From Truepera sp. (GTDB lineage Bacteria > Deinococcota > Deinococci > Deinococcales > Trueperaceae), in assembly GCA_018333775.1 (NCBI GenBank), contig JAGXSO010000151.1, positions 1 through 22,142 of the forward strand: a stretch of 22,142 nt of DNA, written 5' to 3'. The notes beneath the pieces were generated by a model. It was not told the origin of the DNA, searched no databases, and saw nothing but the letters and a program-made list of their open reading frames with translations. Positions within the stretch are counted from its first letter, which is position 1. Every line of letters starts with the position of its first letter. This document shows positions 1 to 6,585 of this stretch, piece by piece. The position numbers and the translations under genes were made by a program.

Positions 1-72
1 TCCTTGGGTTACCGCTTTGCCATCGATGCCAAGCCGATTCTGGACTGGTACGCCAAAGAGCTCGAGCCATAA
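1..72 (+). CDS. C-terminal end of an unidentified protein (partial)
   Basis: The window opens inside a reading frame that runs without interruption to a TAA stop at 70-72. The 23 visible residues end in DWYAKELEP. The codon use looks like that of the neighbouring real genes, and no other frame is open through this stretch. Too little is visible to name a family. It is read in the same direction as the Uma2 gene that starts about 130 bases downstream, but the gap and the separate ribosome binding site of that gene argue against tight coupling. Confidence 0.5.
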   Translation, partial: SLGYRFAIDAKPILDWYAKELEP

Positions 73-199
73 AGCTAACGACCAGTTACCACCGTGATAC
101 CCTGCCTTTGCTTGAGCGTGCGGTGTATAGCATAGAATAGCCTTGGTGTGCTCGAGCCTGAGCTGCTGTATAAGCCCGATGTTTACGTGAGGATGACAG

Positions 200-781
200 A
201 TGACGCTTGTAAGGGAACAGCCGGAACATAGACTCCGTAAGTTCACCTACCGTGACCTGGTGGAGATGGAACGGGCCGGGATCCTCGGGGAGGACGAACG
301 TGTTGAGCTTCTGCACGGAAACCTTATCACCATGACGCCGGTAAATCCTCCACATGCCTGGACGGTGAGCGAGCTACACAAAAGCTTCTTGCAGCGCTTC
401 GCCGAAGAGGCTGTCGTGGTAAGTCAGAATCCGCTGCGCCTCTCTGAGAATTTGGATGATGACGAACTCCCCTTGCCCGATGTGATGCTACTTAGGCAGC
501 GGCCCTATCGCGATCATCCGTTACCTGAGGACGTCTATCTACTTGTCGAGGTGTCAGACAGTACCCTGACGAAAGATCGCACCGTGAAGCTGCCGCTTTA
601 CGCCGGGGTGCATATCCCCGAAGTGTGGATCGTCAATCTGGTCGATAAACAGCTTGAAGTTTACACGGAGCCTCGCAACCGGGACTATCTGGCGCGTAAA
701 ACCTACGCGCTCACGGCCACGTTTGCGCCTGCACGGTTTCCCGAAAGCGCGTACCAATGGCTCAAGGCTTCGCCCGAGTAA
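200..781 (+). CDS. Uma2 family (DUF820) putative restriction endonuclease-like protein
   Basis: A 193-residue protein of the Uma2/DUF820 family, which has a PD-(D/E)xK nuclease-like fold and usually occurs in many copies in Cyanobacteria, Chloroflexota and Deinococcota. Family marks are visible in order: an N-terminal FTYRDLVEMERAGIL segment, the ELLHGNLI strand near residue 38, PDVMLL with its acidic residue near 94, then LLVEVSDSTLTKDR with the Glu and Lys expected in the nuclease core, and the closing Y-x-G-V-x-x-x-x-V-W-I-V-N-L block. Length is typical. The ATG at 200 is supported by a GTGAGGA Shine-Dalgarno about 7 bases upstream. The gene stands alone and has its own terminator. Whether it cuts DNA, and what it is for, is not known for most members of the family. 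Confidence 0.85.
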   Translation: MTLVREQPEHRLRKFTYRDLVEMERAGILGEDERVELLHGNLITMTPVNPPHAWTVSELHKSFLQRFAEEAVVVSQNPLRLSENLDDDELPLPDVMLLRQRPYRDHPLPEDVYLLVEVSDSTLTKDRTVKLPLYAGVHIPEVWIVNLVDKQLEVYTEPRNRDYLARKTYALTATFAPARFPESAYQWLKASPE

Positions 782-792
782 TTCTGAGAGGA

Positions 793-829
793 TACTCGAG
801 CTGCTCATCAGGTAGCTCGGGTAGTTTTT
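793..829 (+). terminator. Rho-independent terminator of the Uma2 gene
   Basis: A 10-bp stem (793-802 with 814-823, one G-U pair) with an 11-base loop is followed at 825-829 by five T residues. It lies 12 bases after the Uma2 stop codon. Confidence 0.65.
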
Positions 830-837
830 ACTGCAAG

Positions 838-901
838 ACTCACCTTACGCAGGCACCGTGCTGTAGGCCCTTTTTGTCATGACAACGTGCGTAAGGTGAG
901 T
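838..901. repeat. 64-bp element bounded by perfect 14-bp inverted repeats
   Basis: ACTCACCTTACGCA at 838-851 is exactly repeated in inverted orientation at 888-901, with a 36-base interior. It lies between the converging Uma2 and cysE genes, and the right arm ends one base before the last base of the cysE stop codon. It could be a bidirectional termination structure for the cysE side, or a very small inverted-repeat element. No target duplication is obvious. Confidence 0.5.
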
Positions 902-902
902 T

Positions 903-1631
903 CTAAATACTGTAATCGGTCTCCTCCCAAACGTCTCCGACCGGCGTGAAGCTTTTTGACTTAGCCTTACCGTAGACGTGGGTTTCGAGCGTCTCGACCC
1001 GCGCCAGCAAGTCTTTGATGGCGGCGGCGTGGACGTCCGGCAGGGTGGTGTGGTTTAAGTCGGGAGTGCGATGGGGCGCAGCGCGCCTGACGATCTGCCC
1101 TGGCACGCCGACCACCACTGAGTTATCAGGTACCGATTTGACAACCACCGCATTGGCGCCGATGCGGCTATCGGCGCCAACGGTGATATTGCCCAGTACT
1201 TTGGCACCCGCGCCGATCGTTACCCGGTCGCCGATGGTGGGGTGGCGCTTGCCCTTGCTGAGCGAAGTCCCGCCCAGCGTAACGCCGTGGTAGAGTGTGA
1301 CATCGTCGCCTACTTGGGCAGTTTCACCGATCACGACCCCCATGCCGTGATCGATAAAGACACGCCGGCCGATGGTTGCGCCGGGGTGTATCTCGATGCC
1401 GGTCAGGAAGCGTGCTAGCTGCGAGAGCCAACGAGCTATCAGCCTAAGGCCGCGCTGCCACAGCCAGTGGCTGAGGCGGTGAAGCCAGATGGCATGCAGG
1501 CCGGGGTAGAGCAGGGCGATTTCCAGATGTGAACGAGCTGCTGGGTCGCGCTGCAAGGCTGCAGCTAGATCAGCGCGCACCCTGGCCAAGAAACCTGTGC
1601 CAACGTGCTCCCGGTGTTGTAGGGGGGACAT
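903..1631 (-). CDS. cysE: Serine O-acetyltransferase
   Basis: CysE transfers acetyl from acetyl-CoA to L-serine, giving the O-acetylserine that CysK turns into cysteine; it acts in the cytoplasm. The N-terminal helical part (about residues 1-75, with the HRLSHWLW segment) is followed by a left-handed beta-helix of hexapeptide repeats starting at [10 protein letters not shown]. The signature [15 protein letters not shown] and the KRHPTIGD loop hold the conserved catalytic and acetyl-CoA-binding residues. The C-terminal tail after GVPGQIVRR is longer than in short CysE forms. I chose the ATG at 1631 because AGGAG lies 5 bases before it; a GTG two codons earlier (1637) would overlap that ribosome binding site. 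It lies about 80 bases downstream of cysK on the same strand, so the two form a cysK-cysE unit. Confidence 0.93.
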   Translation of the reverse strand: MSPLQHREHVGTGFLARVRADLAAALQRDPAARSHLEIALLYPGLHAIWLHRLSHWLWQRGLRLIARWLSQLARFLTGIEIHPGATIGRRVFIDHGMGVVIGETAQVGDDVTLYHGVTLGGTSLSKGKRHPTIGDRVTIGAGAKVLGNITVGADSRIGANAVVVKSVPDNSVVVGVPGQIVRRAAPHRTPDLNHTTLPDVHAAAIKDLLARVETLETHVYGKAKSKSFTPVGDVWEETDYSI

Positions 1632-1662
1632 ATCCACTCCTCGGTAAATCAGCGATCAAGAT

Positions 1663-1702
1663 TTCGAGTATTCAAGTATTCGAGTATTCAAGTATTCGAG
1701 TA
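1663..1702 (-). repeat. Tandem 8-bp repeats between cysK and cysE
   Basis: On the minus strand the motif GAATACT(T/C) is repeated four times head to tail, alternating TT and TC junctions, so that a 16-bp unit recurs about 2.5 times. The array fills most of the gap between the cysK stop (1710) and the cysE start (1631). It could be a multi-site operator or a slippage-prone spacer. No matching regulator is recognised. Confidence 0.6.
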
Positions 1703-1709
1703 GGGGCGA

Positions 1710-2645
1710 CTAGTCCGCGAGGTGGGCGTACAAGGCCAAGGAGAGGTAGCGCTCACCAAATGAGGGGATAATCACCACCAGCAGCTTGCCACTGTTTTCG
1801 GGGCGGCTCGCTACCTGCAAGGCCGCCCAGGTCGCTGCACCAGCCGAGATCCCCACCAAAAGCCCTTCCTCCTTGGCGAGGCGGCGTGCGGTGGCCATGG
1901 CGTTATCATCGGTTACGCGGATAACTTCGTCATAGATCTGGGTGTTCAAGACCTCCGGCACGAAGCCTGCGCCGATCCCCTGGATTTTGTGCGGCCCCTT
2001 AACGCCGCCCGATAACACCGGTGAGGCGTCCGGCTCGACCGCCACTGCCTTAAAGGAGGGCTTGCGGCTTTTGATGACCTCGCCTACGCCGGTAATGGTT
2101 CCGCCGGTACCGATGCCGGAGACCAGGATATCTACCCGGCCCTCGGTATCGCGCCAGATCTCCTGGGCGGTGGTGCGGCGGTGGATTTCGGGGTTGGCCG
2201 CGTTTTTGAACTGTTGCGGTATGAAGTACTTGTCGGAGTCGGTAGCCGCGATCTCCTCAGCCTTGCGGATTGCCCCGCTCATCCCCTCCGGGCCGGGGGT
2301 CAACACCAGCTCGGCGCCGTAGGCCCGCAGCAAGATGCGCCGCTCCTGGCTCATGGTTTCCGGCATGGTCAGGATGCAGCGGTAGCCCTTAGCAGCCGCC
2401 ACCATGGCCAGGGCGATGCCGGTGTTGCCGCTGGTCGGCTCGACGATGGTCTTGTCCCCGGTCAAGATCCCGGCCTTTTCGGCTGCGTCGATCATGGCGG
2501 CCCCAATGCGGTCCTTAACGCTGAGGGCCGGGTTATAAAACTCCAGTTTGGCCACGACTTCGGCAACGGCGCCCTCAGTAACGCGATTTAGGCGCACCAG
2601 CGGGGTGTTGCCAATTAGCTCAGTGACATTCGAGGCAATTTTCAT
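1710..2645 (-). CDS. cysK: Cysteine synthase (O-acetylserine sulfhydrylase)
   Basis: A 311-residue PLP enzyme that makes L-cysteine from O-acetylserine and sulfide. The PLP lysine is in [15 protein letters not shown] near residue 43. [11 protein letters not shown] near residue 68 is the substrate-binding loop, and [12 protein letters not shown] near 176 is the phosphate-binding glycine loop. [14 protein letters not shown] near the C-terminal third is typical of CysK. Full length and intact. The ATG at 2645 is preceded by AAGGGA about 7 bases upstream. It is transcribed toward cysE and is probably co-transcribed with it. The leader carries two hairpins, the second resembling a terminator, which suggests that expression is controlled by attenuation (inference). 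Confidence 0.95.
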   Translation of the reverse strand: MKIASNVTELIGNTPLVRLNRVTEGAVAEVVAKLEFYNPALSVKDRIGAAMIDAAEKAGILTGDKTIVEPTSGNTGIALAMVAAAKGYRCILTMPETMSQERRILLRAYGAELVLTPGPEGMSGAIRKAEEIAATDSDKYFIPQQFKNAANPEIHRRTTAQEIWRDTEGRVDILVSGIGTGGTITGVGEVIKSRKPSFKAVAVEPDASPVLSGGVKGPHKIQGIGAGFVPEVLNTQIYDEVIRVTDDNAMATARRLAKEEGLLVGISAGAATWAALQVASRPENSGKLLVVIIPSFGERYLSLALYAHLAD

Positions 2646-2706
2646 CAGTCAATTCCCTTTTGATTGGATTAGAGCAAGTCCGTTGAGGTAAGGCCGGGTA
2701 AGCCAC

Positions 2707-2730
2707 AAAAAGGCGGCGCCGAGGCGCCTC
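2707..2730 (-). terminator. Terminator-like hairpin in the cysK leader
   Basis: On the minus strand a GC-only stem (GGCGC with GCGCC, tetraloop CTCG) is followed by GCC and then five T residues (2711-2707). Since ubiD is divergent and no minus-strand gene lies upstream, the only transcript that could meet it is the cysK leader. It is therefore a candidate attenuator, about 60 bases before the cysK start. Confidence 0.5.
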
Positions 2731-2738
2731 TGTTGCAG

Positions 2739-2780
2739 GCGGGATTCAAGCACCGCGCTGAGGGCGGCTACGAATCCCGC
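2739..2780 (-). promoter_or_regulatory. Long hairpin in the cysK leader, possible attenuation element
   Basis: GCGGGATTC and GAATCCCGC (2772-2780 and 2739-2747) form a perfect 9-bp outer stem. An inner CCGC/GCGG stem follows after an internal loop. It is directly upstream of the terminator-like hairpin. It does not show the conserved T-box sequence or the SAM-I core, so no known riboswitch class is assigned. Confidence 0.4.
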
Positions 2781-2822
2781 ATAGTACAGCAGCACAGTAA
2801 ATTCACAACCATCACAGACATT

Positions 2823-2850
2823 ACTCTACACGTTCGGTAATGAAAGTCAA
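2823..2850 (-). promoter_or_regulatory. Likely cysK promoter
   Basis: On the minus strand TTGACT (2850-2845) and TAGAGT (2828-2823) are spaced by 16 bases. This would start the transcript near 2816, giving a leader of about 170 bases that contains both hairpins. Confidence 0.45.
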
Positions 2851-2881
2851 GTCAGGCCAAGTGCCAGCCGCAGCTGCGCAG

Positions 2882-2887
2882 TATGCT
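2882..2887 (+). promoter_or_regulatory. Candidate -10 box of a leaderless ubiD transcript
   Basis: TATGCT (TANNNT pattern) ends 5 bases before the ubiD ATG. The only purine-rich stretch (GAGG) is too close to the ATG to serve as a normal Shine-Dalgarno. Confidence 0.35.
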
Positions 2888-2892
2888 GAGGC

Positions 2893-4716
2893 ATGGCCTA
2901 TCCAGACTTGCGGAGTTTTATTGCTGAACTTACGAGGCGCGGCGAGTTGCTACGGGTGACTGAGCCGGTTTCGCATGAGCTTGAAATCACCGAAATTGCC
3001 GACCGCATGGTTAAGCGCGGCGGTCCGGCGTTGCTCTTTGAGAACATCCCGGGTAAGGATTTTCCGCTGGTAATCGGACTGTACGGCACCCGCGAGCGGA
3101 TGGCGTTGGCTCTCGGAACACCGTCGTTAGATGCCATCGCCGACCGTATCCGTGGCTTGCTAGACGTTAAGGTCGGCGGCGGGCTGATCGGCCTGGCCTC
3201 GAACCTTCCCAAGCTCAAGGAGCTAGCTGCCTTGCCACCTAAGCGGGTGCGCGGCGGCCCGGTGCAAGAGGTGGTGTGGCGCGGCGACCAAGTCGATCTA
3301 AACCGCCTGCCGATCATCAAATGCTGGCCGCAGGACGGCGGGCCGTTTATTACTTTGCCGCTGGTGATTACCAAAGACCCCGAGACCGGCGAGGTCAACA
3401 TCGGCATGTACCGCATGCAGGTGTTTGACAAGAATACTACCGGGATGCACTGGCAGCGCCATAAGACTGGGGCGCGGCATCTGGAGAAGGCCAAGGCACT
3501 GGGTAAAAGACTCGAGGTGGCAGTCGCGCTAGGCGGCGACCCGGCGCTAACCTATGCCGCAACCGCGCCTATTCCCCCGATCCCTGGTATCAACGAGTTT
3601 TCCCTGACAGGCTTCTTGCGCGGGCGCTCGATTGAGCTGTGTAAGGCCCTCACTGTTGACTTAGAGGTCCCGGCCCAGGCCGAGTTCGTGCTCGAGGGCT
3701 ATATCGACCCCGAGGAGCCCTGGTGGGTCGAGGGCCCATTTGGCGACCATACCGGCTTTTATACCCTTCCCGACCTCTATCCGGCCTTTCACGTAACCGC
3801 CATCACCATGCGCCAGCAGCCTATCTACCCGGCTACCATTGTCGGGCGGCCCCCGATGGAAGATGCCTACCTGATTGAGGCCTCGGAGCGAATCTTCCTG
3901 GTGCCGGCGCAACTGATTCTGCCGGAGATAAGGGACTATCACATGCCGCCGGCCGGTATTGCCCACAACCTGGTGAACGTAGTTATCACCAAGCGCTACC
4001 CCGGCCAGGCGTACAAGGTGGCTAACGGCCTGTTAGGGCTGGGGCAGATGATGTTTGCCAAGGTCATCTTGGTTACCGATGAAGATGTCAAGCCGCAAGA
4101 TCACCTGAACTTCTGGCGGACCGTTCTCAAGCACGCCGTCCCTGGCCGCGACTCGCAGTTTGCCAAGGGGCCCATCGATGTCTTGGACCACTCCAGCCGC
4201 GCCTGGAGCTACGGCAGCAAGCTGATTATCGACGGTACCCGCAAGCATCAGGAAGAGGGCGAGGCGCCGGACTGGGTGGCTAACCCTGAGCGCCCGGAGG
4301 CGCTGTTGCCCAAACATGCCGAGCTCCTCAGGCAGCACCAGCTAGCCGGAGGCTTCTGGTTCATTACCACCCGCAAGGAGCGCGCCGGGCAGGGCCGGCA
4401 TCTGGTGGAGTGGGCGGCGCAGCGGCCTGAAGCCGAGGGGGTGCGGCTGATCGCGGCGCTCGATCACGAGACCGACCCTACCGACTTCGAGGACTGCATC
4501 TGGACCATGCTGAACAACATCGACCCCGAGCGCGACGTGCAGGTTATCGCTACTCCTTACGGTCCGGTCTTCGGCATGGACGGCACGCCCAAGCTCGCTA
4601 GCGAGGGTTTCAGCCGCGACTGGCCCGAAAAGATCACCATGACCGATGAGGTCAAGCGCAAGGTTGACGCGCTATGGCCCCAGCTGCTCCCCCTCGAGCC
4701 AGGCCGAGGTAGGTGA
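2893..4716 (+). CDS. UbiD family decarboxylase
   Basis: A 607-residue member of the UbiD family, whose enzymes use prenylated FMN, a divalent metal and K+ to decarboxylate aromatic or unsaturated acids. Such enzymes act in ubiquinone and menaquinone synthesis. The N-terminus YPDLRSFIAELTRRGELLRV is the family's usual opening, which fixes the start. The cofactor and metal region NIGMYRMQVFDKNTTGMHWQ is at residues 169-188. EGPFGDHTGFYTLPD is at 280-294, and the GRPPMEDAYLIEASERIFL block at about 318-336 carries conserved acidic residues. It is about 100 residues longer than E. coli UbiD. The sequence alone does not fix the substrate; a menaquinone-pathway role is a reasonable guess in a Deinococcota-like genome. 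No UbiX partner is in the window. It is followed directly by tRNA-Pro. Confidence 0.88.
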   Translation: MAYPDLRSFIAELTRRGELLRVTEPVSHELEITEIADRMVKRGGPALLFENIPGKDFPLVIGLYGTRERMALALGTPSLDAIADRIRGLLDVKVGGGLIGLASNLPKLKELAALPPKRVRGGPVQEVVWRGDQVDLNRLPIIKCWPQDGGPFITLPLVITKDPETGEVNIGMYRMQVFDKNTTGMHWQRHKTGARHLEKAKALGKRLEVAVALGGDPALTYAATAPIPPIPGINEFSLTGFLRGRSIELCKALTVDLEVPAQAEFVLEGYIDPEEPWWVEGPFGDHTGFYTLPDLYPAFHVTAITMRQQPIYPATIVGRPPMEDAYLIEASERIFLVPAQLILPEIRDYHMPPAGIAHNLVNVVITKRYPGQAYKVANGLLGLGQMMFAKVILVTDEDVKPQDHLNFWRTVLKHAVPGRDSQFAKGPIDVLDHSSRAWSYGSKLIIDGTRKHQEEGEAPDWVANPERPEALLPKHAELLRQHQLAGGFWFITTRKERAGQGRHLVEWAAQRPEAEGVRLIAALDHETDPTDFEDCIWTMLNNIDPERDVQVIATPYGPVFGMDGTPKLASEGFSRDWPEKITMTDEVKRKVDALWPQLLPLEPGRGR

Positions 4717-4733
4717 AAGTGGCGCGTCGAGAG

Positions 4734-4763
4734 TTGCCAGGGGTACCCGTGCCATGCTAGACT
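4734..4763 (+). promoter_or_regulatory. tRNA-Pro promoter
   Basis: TTGCCA (4734-4739), an 18-base spacer and TAGACT (4758-4763) preceded by TGC. The expected start point is about 6 bases before the mature tRNA. The same hexamers with the same spacing precede tRNA-Asn. Confidence 0.65.
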
Positions 4764-4776
4764 TAGCCCCGCGCGA

Positions 4777-4853
4777 CGGGGTGTAGCGCAGCCTGGTAGC
4801 GCACTTGACTGGGGGTCAAGTGGTCGCTGGTTCAAATCCAGTCACCCCGACCA
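4777..4853 (+). tRNA. tRNA-Pro, anticodon GGG
   Basis: A full cloverleaf is visible. The acceptor arms CGGGGTG (4777-4783) and CACCCCG (4843-4849) pair, the D loop contains AGCCTGGTAGC, the anticodon stem is CTTGA/TCAAG with loop CTGGGGG (anticodon GGG at 4811-4813), the T arm carries GGTTCAAATCC, the discriminator is A, and CCA is encoded. The C1-G72 acceptor pair is typical of bacterial tRNA-Pro. Confidence 0.97.
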
Positions 4854-4856
4854 AAG

Positions 4857-4887
4857 GAGCGGCTGAGGTCTCAGCCGCTCTTCCTTT
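4857..4887. terminator. Terminator between tRNA-Pro and hicBA
   Basis: A perfect 11-bp palindromic stem (4857-4867 with 4870-4880) is followed on the plus strand by TTCCTTT. It would end the tRNA-Pro transcript. On the minus strand it is followed by CTTT and may also serve the convergent hicBA pair. Confidence 0.7.
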
Positions 4888-4889
4888 CG

Positions 4890-5114
4890 CTAAAGCTCCA
4901 AAAACTGGTCCACTGTTAGCCCGGCCTGTCGGATAATCGCCCGCACCGTTCCTTCCGGCAGGTCACCCGGATGGCGCGGCACCGTGGTACGGGCGCCTGT
5001 GGTTGGATTTCTCCAGATCTGATGGCTGCTCCTCCGCTGGCGGTCGAAGACGAACCCGGCTCGCCTCAGCTTACGGATCACCTCATCGGCGCTGAGGCCG
5101 GCCAGCCTTCCCAT
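4890..5114 (-). CDS. hicA: HicA family toxin (mRNA interferase)
   Basis: A 74-residue HicA-type protein with a double-stranded-RNA-binding-like fold that cleaves mRNA in the absence of its HicB partner. Seen are the LSADEVIRKLRRAGFVF helix and strand, the active-site histidine in RRSSHQIWRNP (residues about 27-37), the TTVPRHPGDLPEGTVRAII turn, and a C-terminal helix ending QAGLTVDQFLEL. Many HicA proteins have GSH where this one has SSH; the catalytic His is kept. The start codon shares one base with the stop of the upstream hicB, so translation is probably coupled. Here the antitoxin gene comes first, opposite to the second HicAB locus in the window. Confidence 0.88.
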   Translation of the reverse strand: MGRLAGLSADEVIRKLRRAGFVFDRQRRSSHQIWRNPTTGARTTVPRHPGDLPEGTVRAIIRQAGLTVDQFLEL

Positions 5115-5359
5115 CAGGGCACGGCCACCGGAACCCGCACCTCGCCTGCTCCAAGACTGGCAGCCTTAAGTGCCGGGGGAAGATCGTCCCCGTGCTCCAG
5201 ATAGGACTCAACCAGCCCCACAGCCACATCCTGGGCAATCTCCAGGGTCTCGGCGATGGTGCGCCCCTGGGCTACCAGCCCGGGCAGCTCCTCGCTGGTG
5301 GCGAGAAAACCCCCCTCGGACAGGGCCTCTATGTGGATTGCCAGCAATGCCTCCTTCAT
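5114..5359 (-). CDS. hicB: HicB family antitoxin (no DNA-binding domain)
   Basis: An 81-residue HicB-like antitoxin that neutralises the HicA encoded by the overlapping downstream gene. The partial RNase H-like core is visible: ALLAIHIEALSEGGFLATSEELPGLVAQGRTIAETLEIAQD, with the P-G-L-V/x-x-G turn typical of the family. It ends after VRVPVAVP and lacks the C-terminal helix-turn-helix found in the other HicB of this window, so it may rely on another way of autoregulation. A strong GGAGGTG ribosome binding site lies 5 bases before the ATG at 5359. A GATAAT box at 5394-5389 is a plausible -10. Confidence 0.85.
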   Translation of the reverse strand: MKEALLAIHIEALSEGGFLATSEELPGLVAQGRTIAETLEIAQDVAVGLVESYLEHGDDLPPALKAASLGAGEVRVPVAVP

Positions 5360-5388
5360 ACCTTCACCTCCATAAGCTTCGTGGTGTC

Positions 5389-5394
5389 ATTATC
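5389..5394 (-). promoter_or_regulatory. Candidate -10 box for hicBA
   Basis: GATAAT on the minus strand, about 30 bases upstream of the hicB ATG. No convincing -35 was found. Confidence 0.3.
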
Positions 5395-5445
5395 ACCCGC
5401 CTCCACTGCCCTTTTGTCCATCACCGGGTCGCCCTGGCCCATCTG

Positions 5446-5604
5446 CTACTCCCACTCTAGCACGTCGAGAGCCTTGAGCCCGTTAGCGTGGTACTCTTCC
5501 CTGACCTCGGATAAGGTAGCTAGAGCGCCCACGTACACCATCTACCGAGCCTTCTGGCCGCGAAGGTTGGCCAAGTCGACAACATGCTGGGCCCAGAGCG
5601 TGCC
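5446..5604 (-). pseudogene. Possible decayed coding remnant, unidentified
   Basis: In one minus-strand frame this stretch reads like protein (GTLWAQHVVDLANLRGQKAR, a TAG stop at 5544-5542, then MVYVGALATLSEV and on to ANGLKALDVLEWE, then TAG at 5448-5446). The amino-acid composition looks like a real helical protein, but it is interrupted by stop codons and has no recognisable family. It could also be a chance frame. It lies in the gene-poor 5360-5820 interval upstream of hicBA. The rest of that interval holds only the terminator at 5638-5666, a 7-bp hairpin (5697-5703 with 5714-5720) and a 25-codon minus-strand frame at 5719-5796 that I cannot support as a gene. Confidence 0.25.
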
Positions 5605-5637
5605 ATTTGGAGTTGATATGGTCGGTAGTGGGCAGCC

Positions 5638-5666
5638 AAAAAAGAACCCCAGCCGAGCTGGGTTTT
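5638..5666. terminator. Terminator downstream of the methyltransferase pair
   Basis: CCCAGC-CGA-GCTGGG (5648-5653 with 5657-5662), with flanking A and T runs on both sides: six A residues at 5638-5643 read as T on the minus strand, and four T at 5663-5666. It can work in both directions. Its most likely client is the minus-strand methyltransferase operon ending at 5821. Confidence 0.6.
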
Positions 5667-5820
5667 GACTGGTTCCCCGTGTGCAACCCTCTTCATAACC
5701 GCTTTCGTTATCCAGCGGTTAACCGAGAACCTTCAATATCAATGGGTCATCAAAGATCAGGCCGTTGCCGATGAGGCGAAAGCGGCGTTGAATCATATAT
5801 CACCGGCGCTCCGGGGTCCT

Positions 5821-6585
5821 TCACTCCACCCGACGCGCCACAAAGAACTCATAAGCATAGTACCCTGAGTACCTCCGGTGCATCGCGGGCTCCTGCGCGA
5901 GTTGATCCAACACGGCCAGCGCTTCGTCGTCGGCACCATATTTACCACGCAGCTCCTCGATGCGAATCTCCATCGGCGTATAGAAATCTTCCCACCAGGT
6001 CTCGTCCGGCAGAGTGAAGTGGCCGATGAGCGAGAAACCGATTCTATCGATTGCCGCCAGGACATCCGGAACCCGGCCCATGGCCTGATAATCGGCATCG
6101 AAGCTCGCTTTGACCTCGGGGGGTGGGTTGTCCCTGCGCCAGACTGCGTCGGTGAAGGCTAGGTAACCCCCGGGCCGCAGCAGCCGGCTACAGACGCGCA
6201 GGGCTTTTTCTATGCCGATGTTGTAGAGCGCTCCCTCGGACCAGACGAGGTCGAAGCTCGCAGGCGGCAGCCCGGGTTCAGCCATGTCGCCGACCGTAGG
6301 CTGAATCCGCTCGGCCAGCCCTCGCACAGCGACCGTCGTGCGCAGCCGCTCGATACTCGGAGCATGGCTGTCAAGGGCCACGATGGACCCTGATATGAGA
6401 CCGGCGAGATGAAGCGTCTGCCCGCCGACGCCGCAGCCCAGATCAAGCACTGCTGGCGTGGGCGGCAGATCGCGACAAAAAGCAAGGGCTCTGGCGGCAC
6501 AATCACGGTTGCCCGGGCCCTGCCTTGGGAGCGACTCATAGAGTTCGAAAAAGATCGGCCAGAAGCGCGGCGAGGGATCGTTCAT
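5821..6585 (-). CDS. Class I SAM-dependent methyltransferase
   Basis: A 254-residue Rossmann-fold methyltransferase. Motif I is VLDLGCGVGGQTLHLA at about residues 46-61. Motif II is IVALDSHAPSIERLR, which ends the second strand with an acidic residue for the SAM ribose. VGDMAEPGLPPASFDLVWSEGALYNIG gives motifs III and IV, and LLRPGGYLAFTD is motif V/VI. After the core there is a helical extension, with an aromatic-rich stretch (DETWWEDFYTPM) that may shape the substrate pocket. The substrate cannot be read from sequence. Its ATG overlaps the stop of the upstream methyltransferase gene by 4 bases (ATGA), so the two are translationally coupled. The function of the pair is unknown. Confidence 0.85.
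   Translation of the reverse strand: MNDPSPRFWPIFFELYESLPRQGPGNRDCAARALAFCRDLPPTPAVLDLGCGVGGQTLHLAGLISGSIVALDSHAPSIERLRTTVAVRGLAERIQPTVGDMAEPGLPPASFDLVWSEGALYNIGIEKALRVCSRLLRPGGYLAFTDAVWRRDNPPPEVKASFDADYQAMGRVPDVLAAIDRIGFSLIGHFTLPDETWWEDFYTPMEIRIEELRGKYGADDEALAVLDQLAQEPAMHRRYSGYYAYEFFVARRVE

Noticed and set aside
554..808. Open frame opposite the Uma2 gene
   Set aside because: It mirrors the codon structure of the real gene, has no ribosome binding site and no family character.
2641..2890. T-box or SAM riboswitch before cysK
   Set aside because: The conserved T-box stretch and the SAM-I core are not present; only generic hairpins can be supported.
5665..5868. 67-residue plus-strand frame upstream of the methyltransferase end
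   Set aside because: It overlaps the 3' end of the intact methyltransferase, has no ribosome binding site and no recognisable domain.
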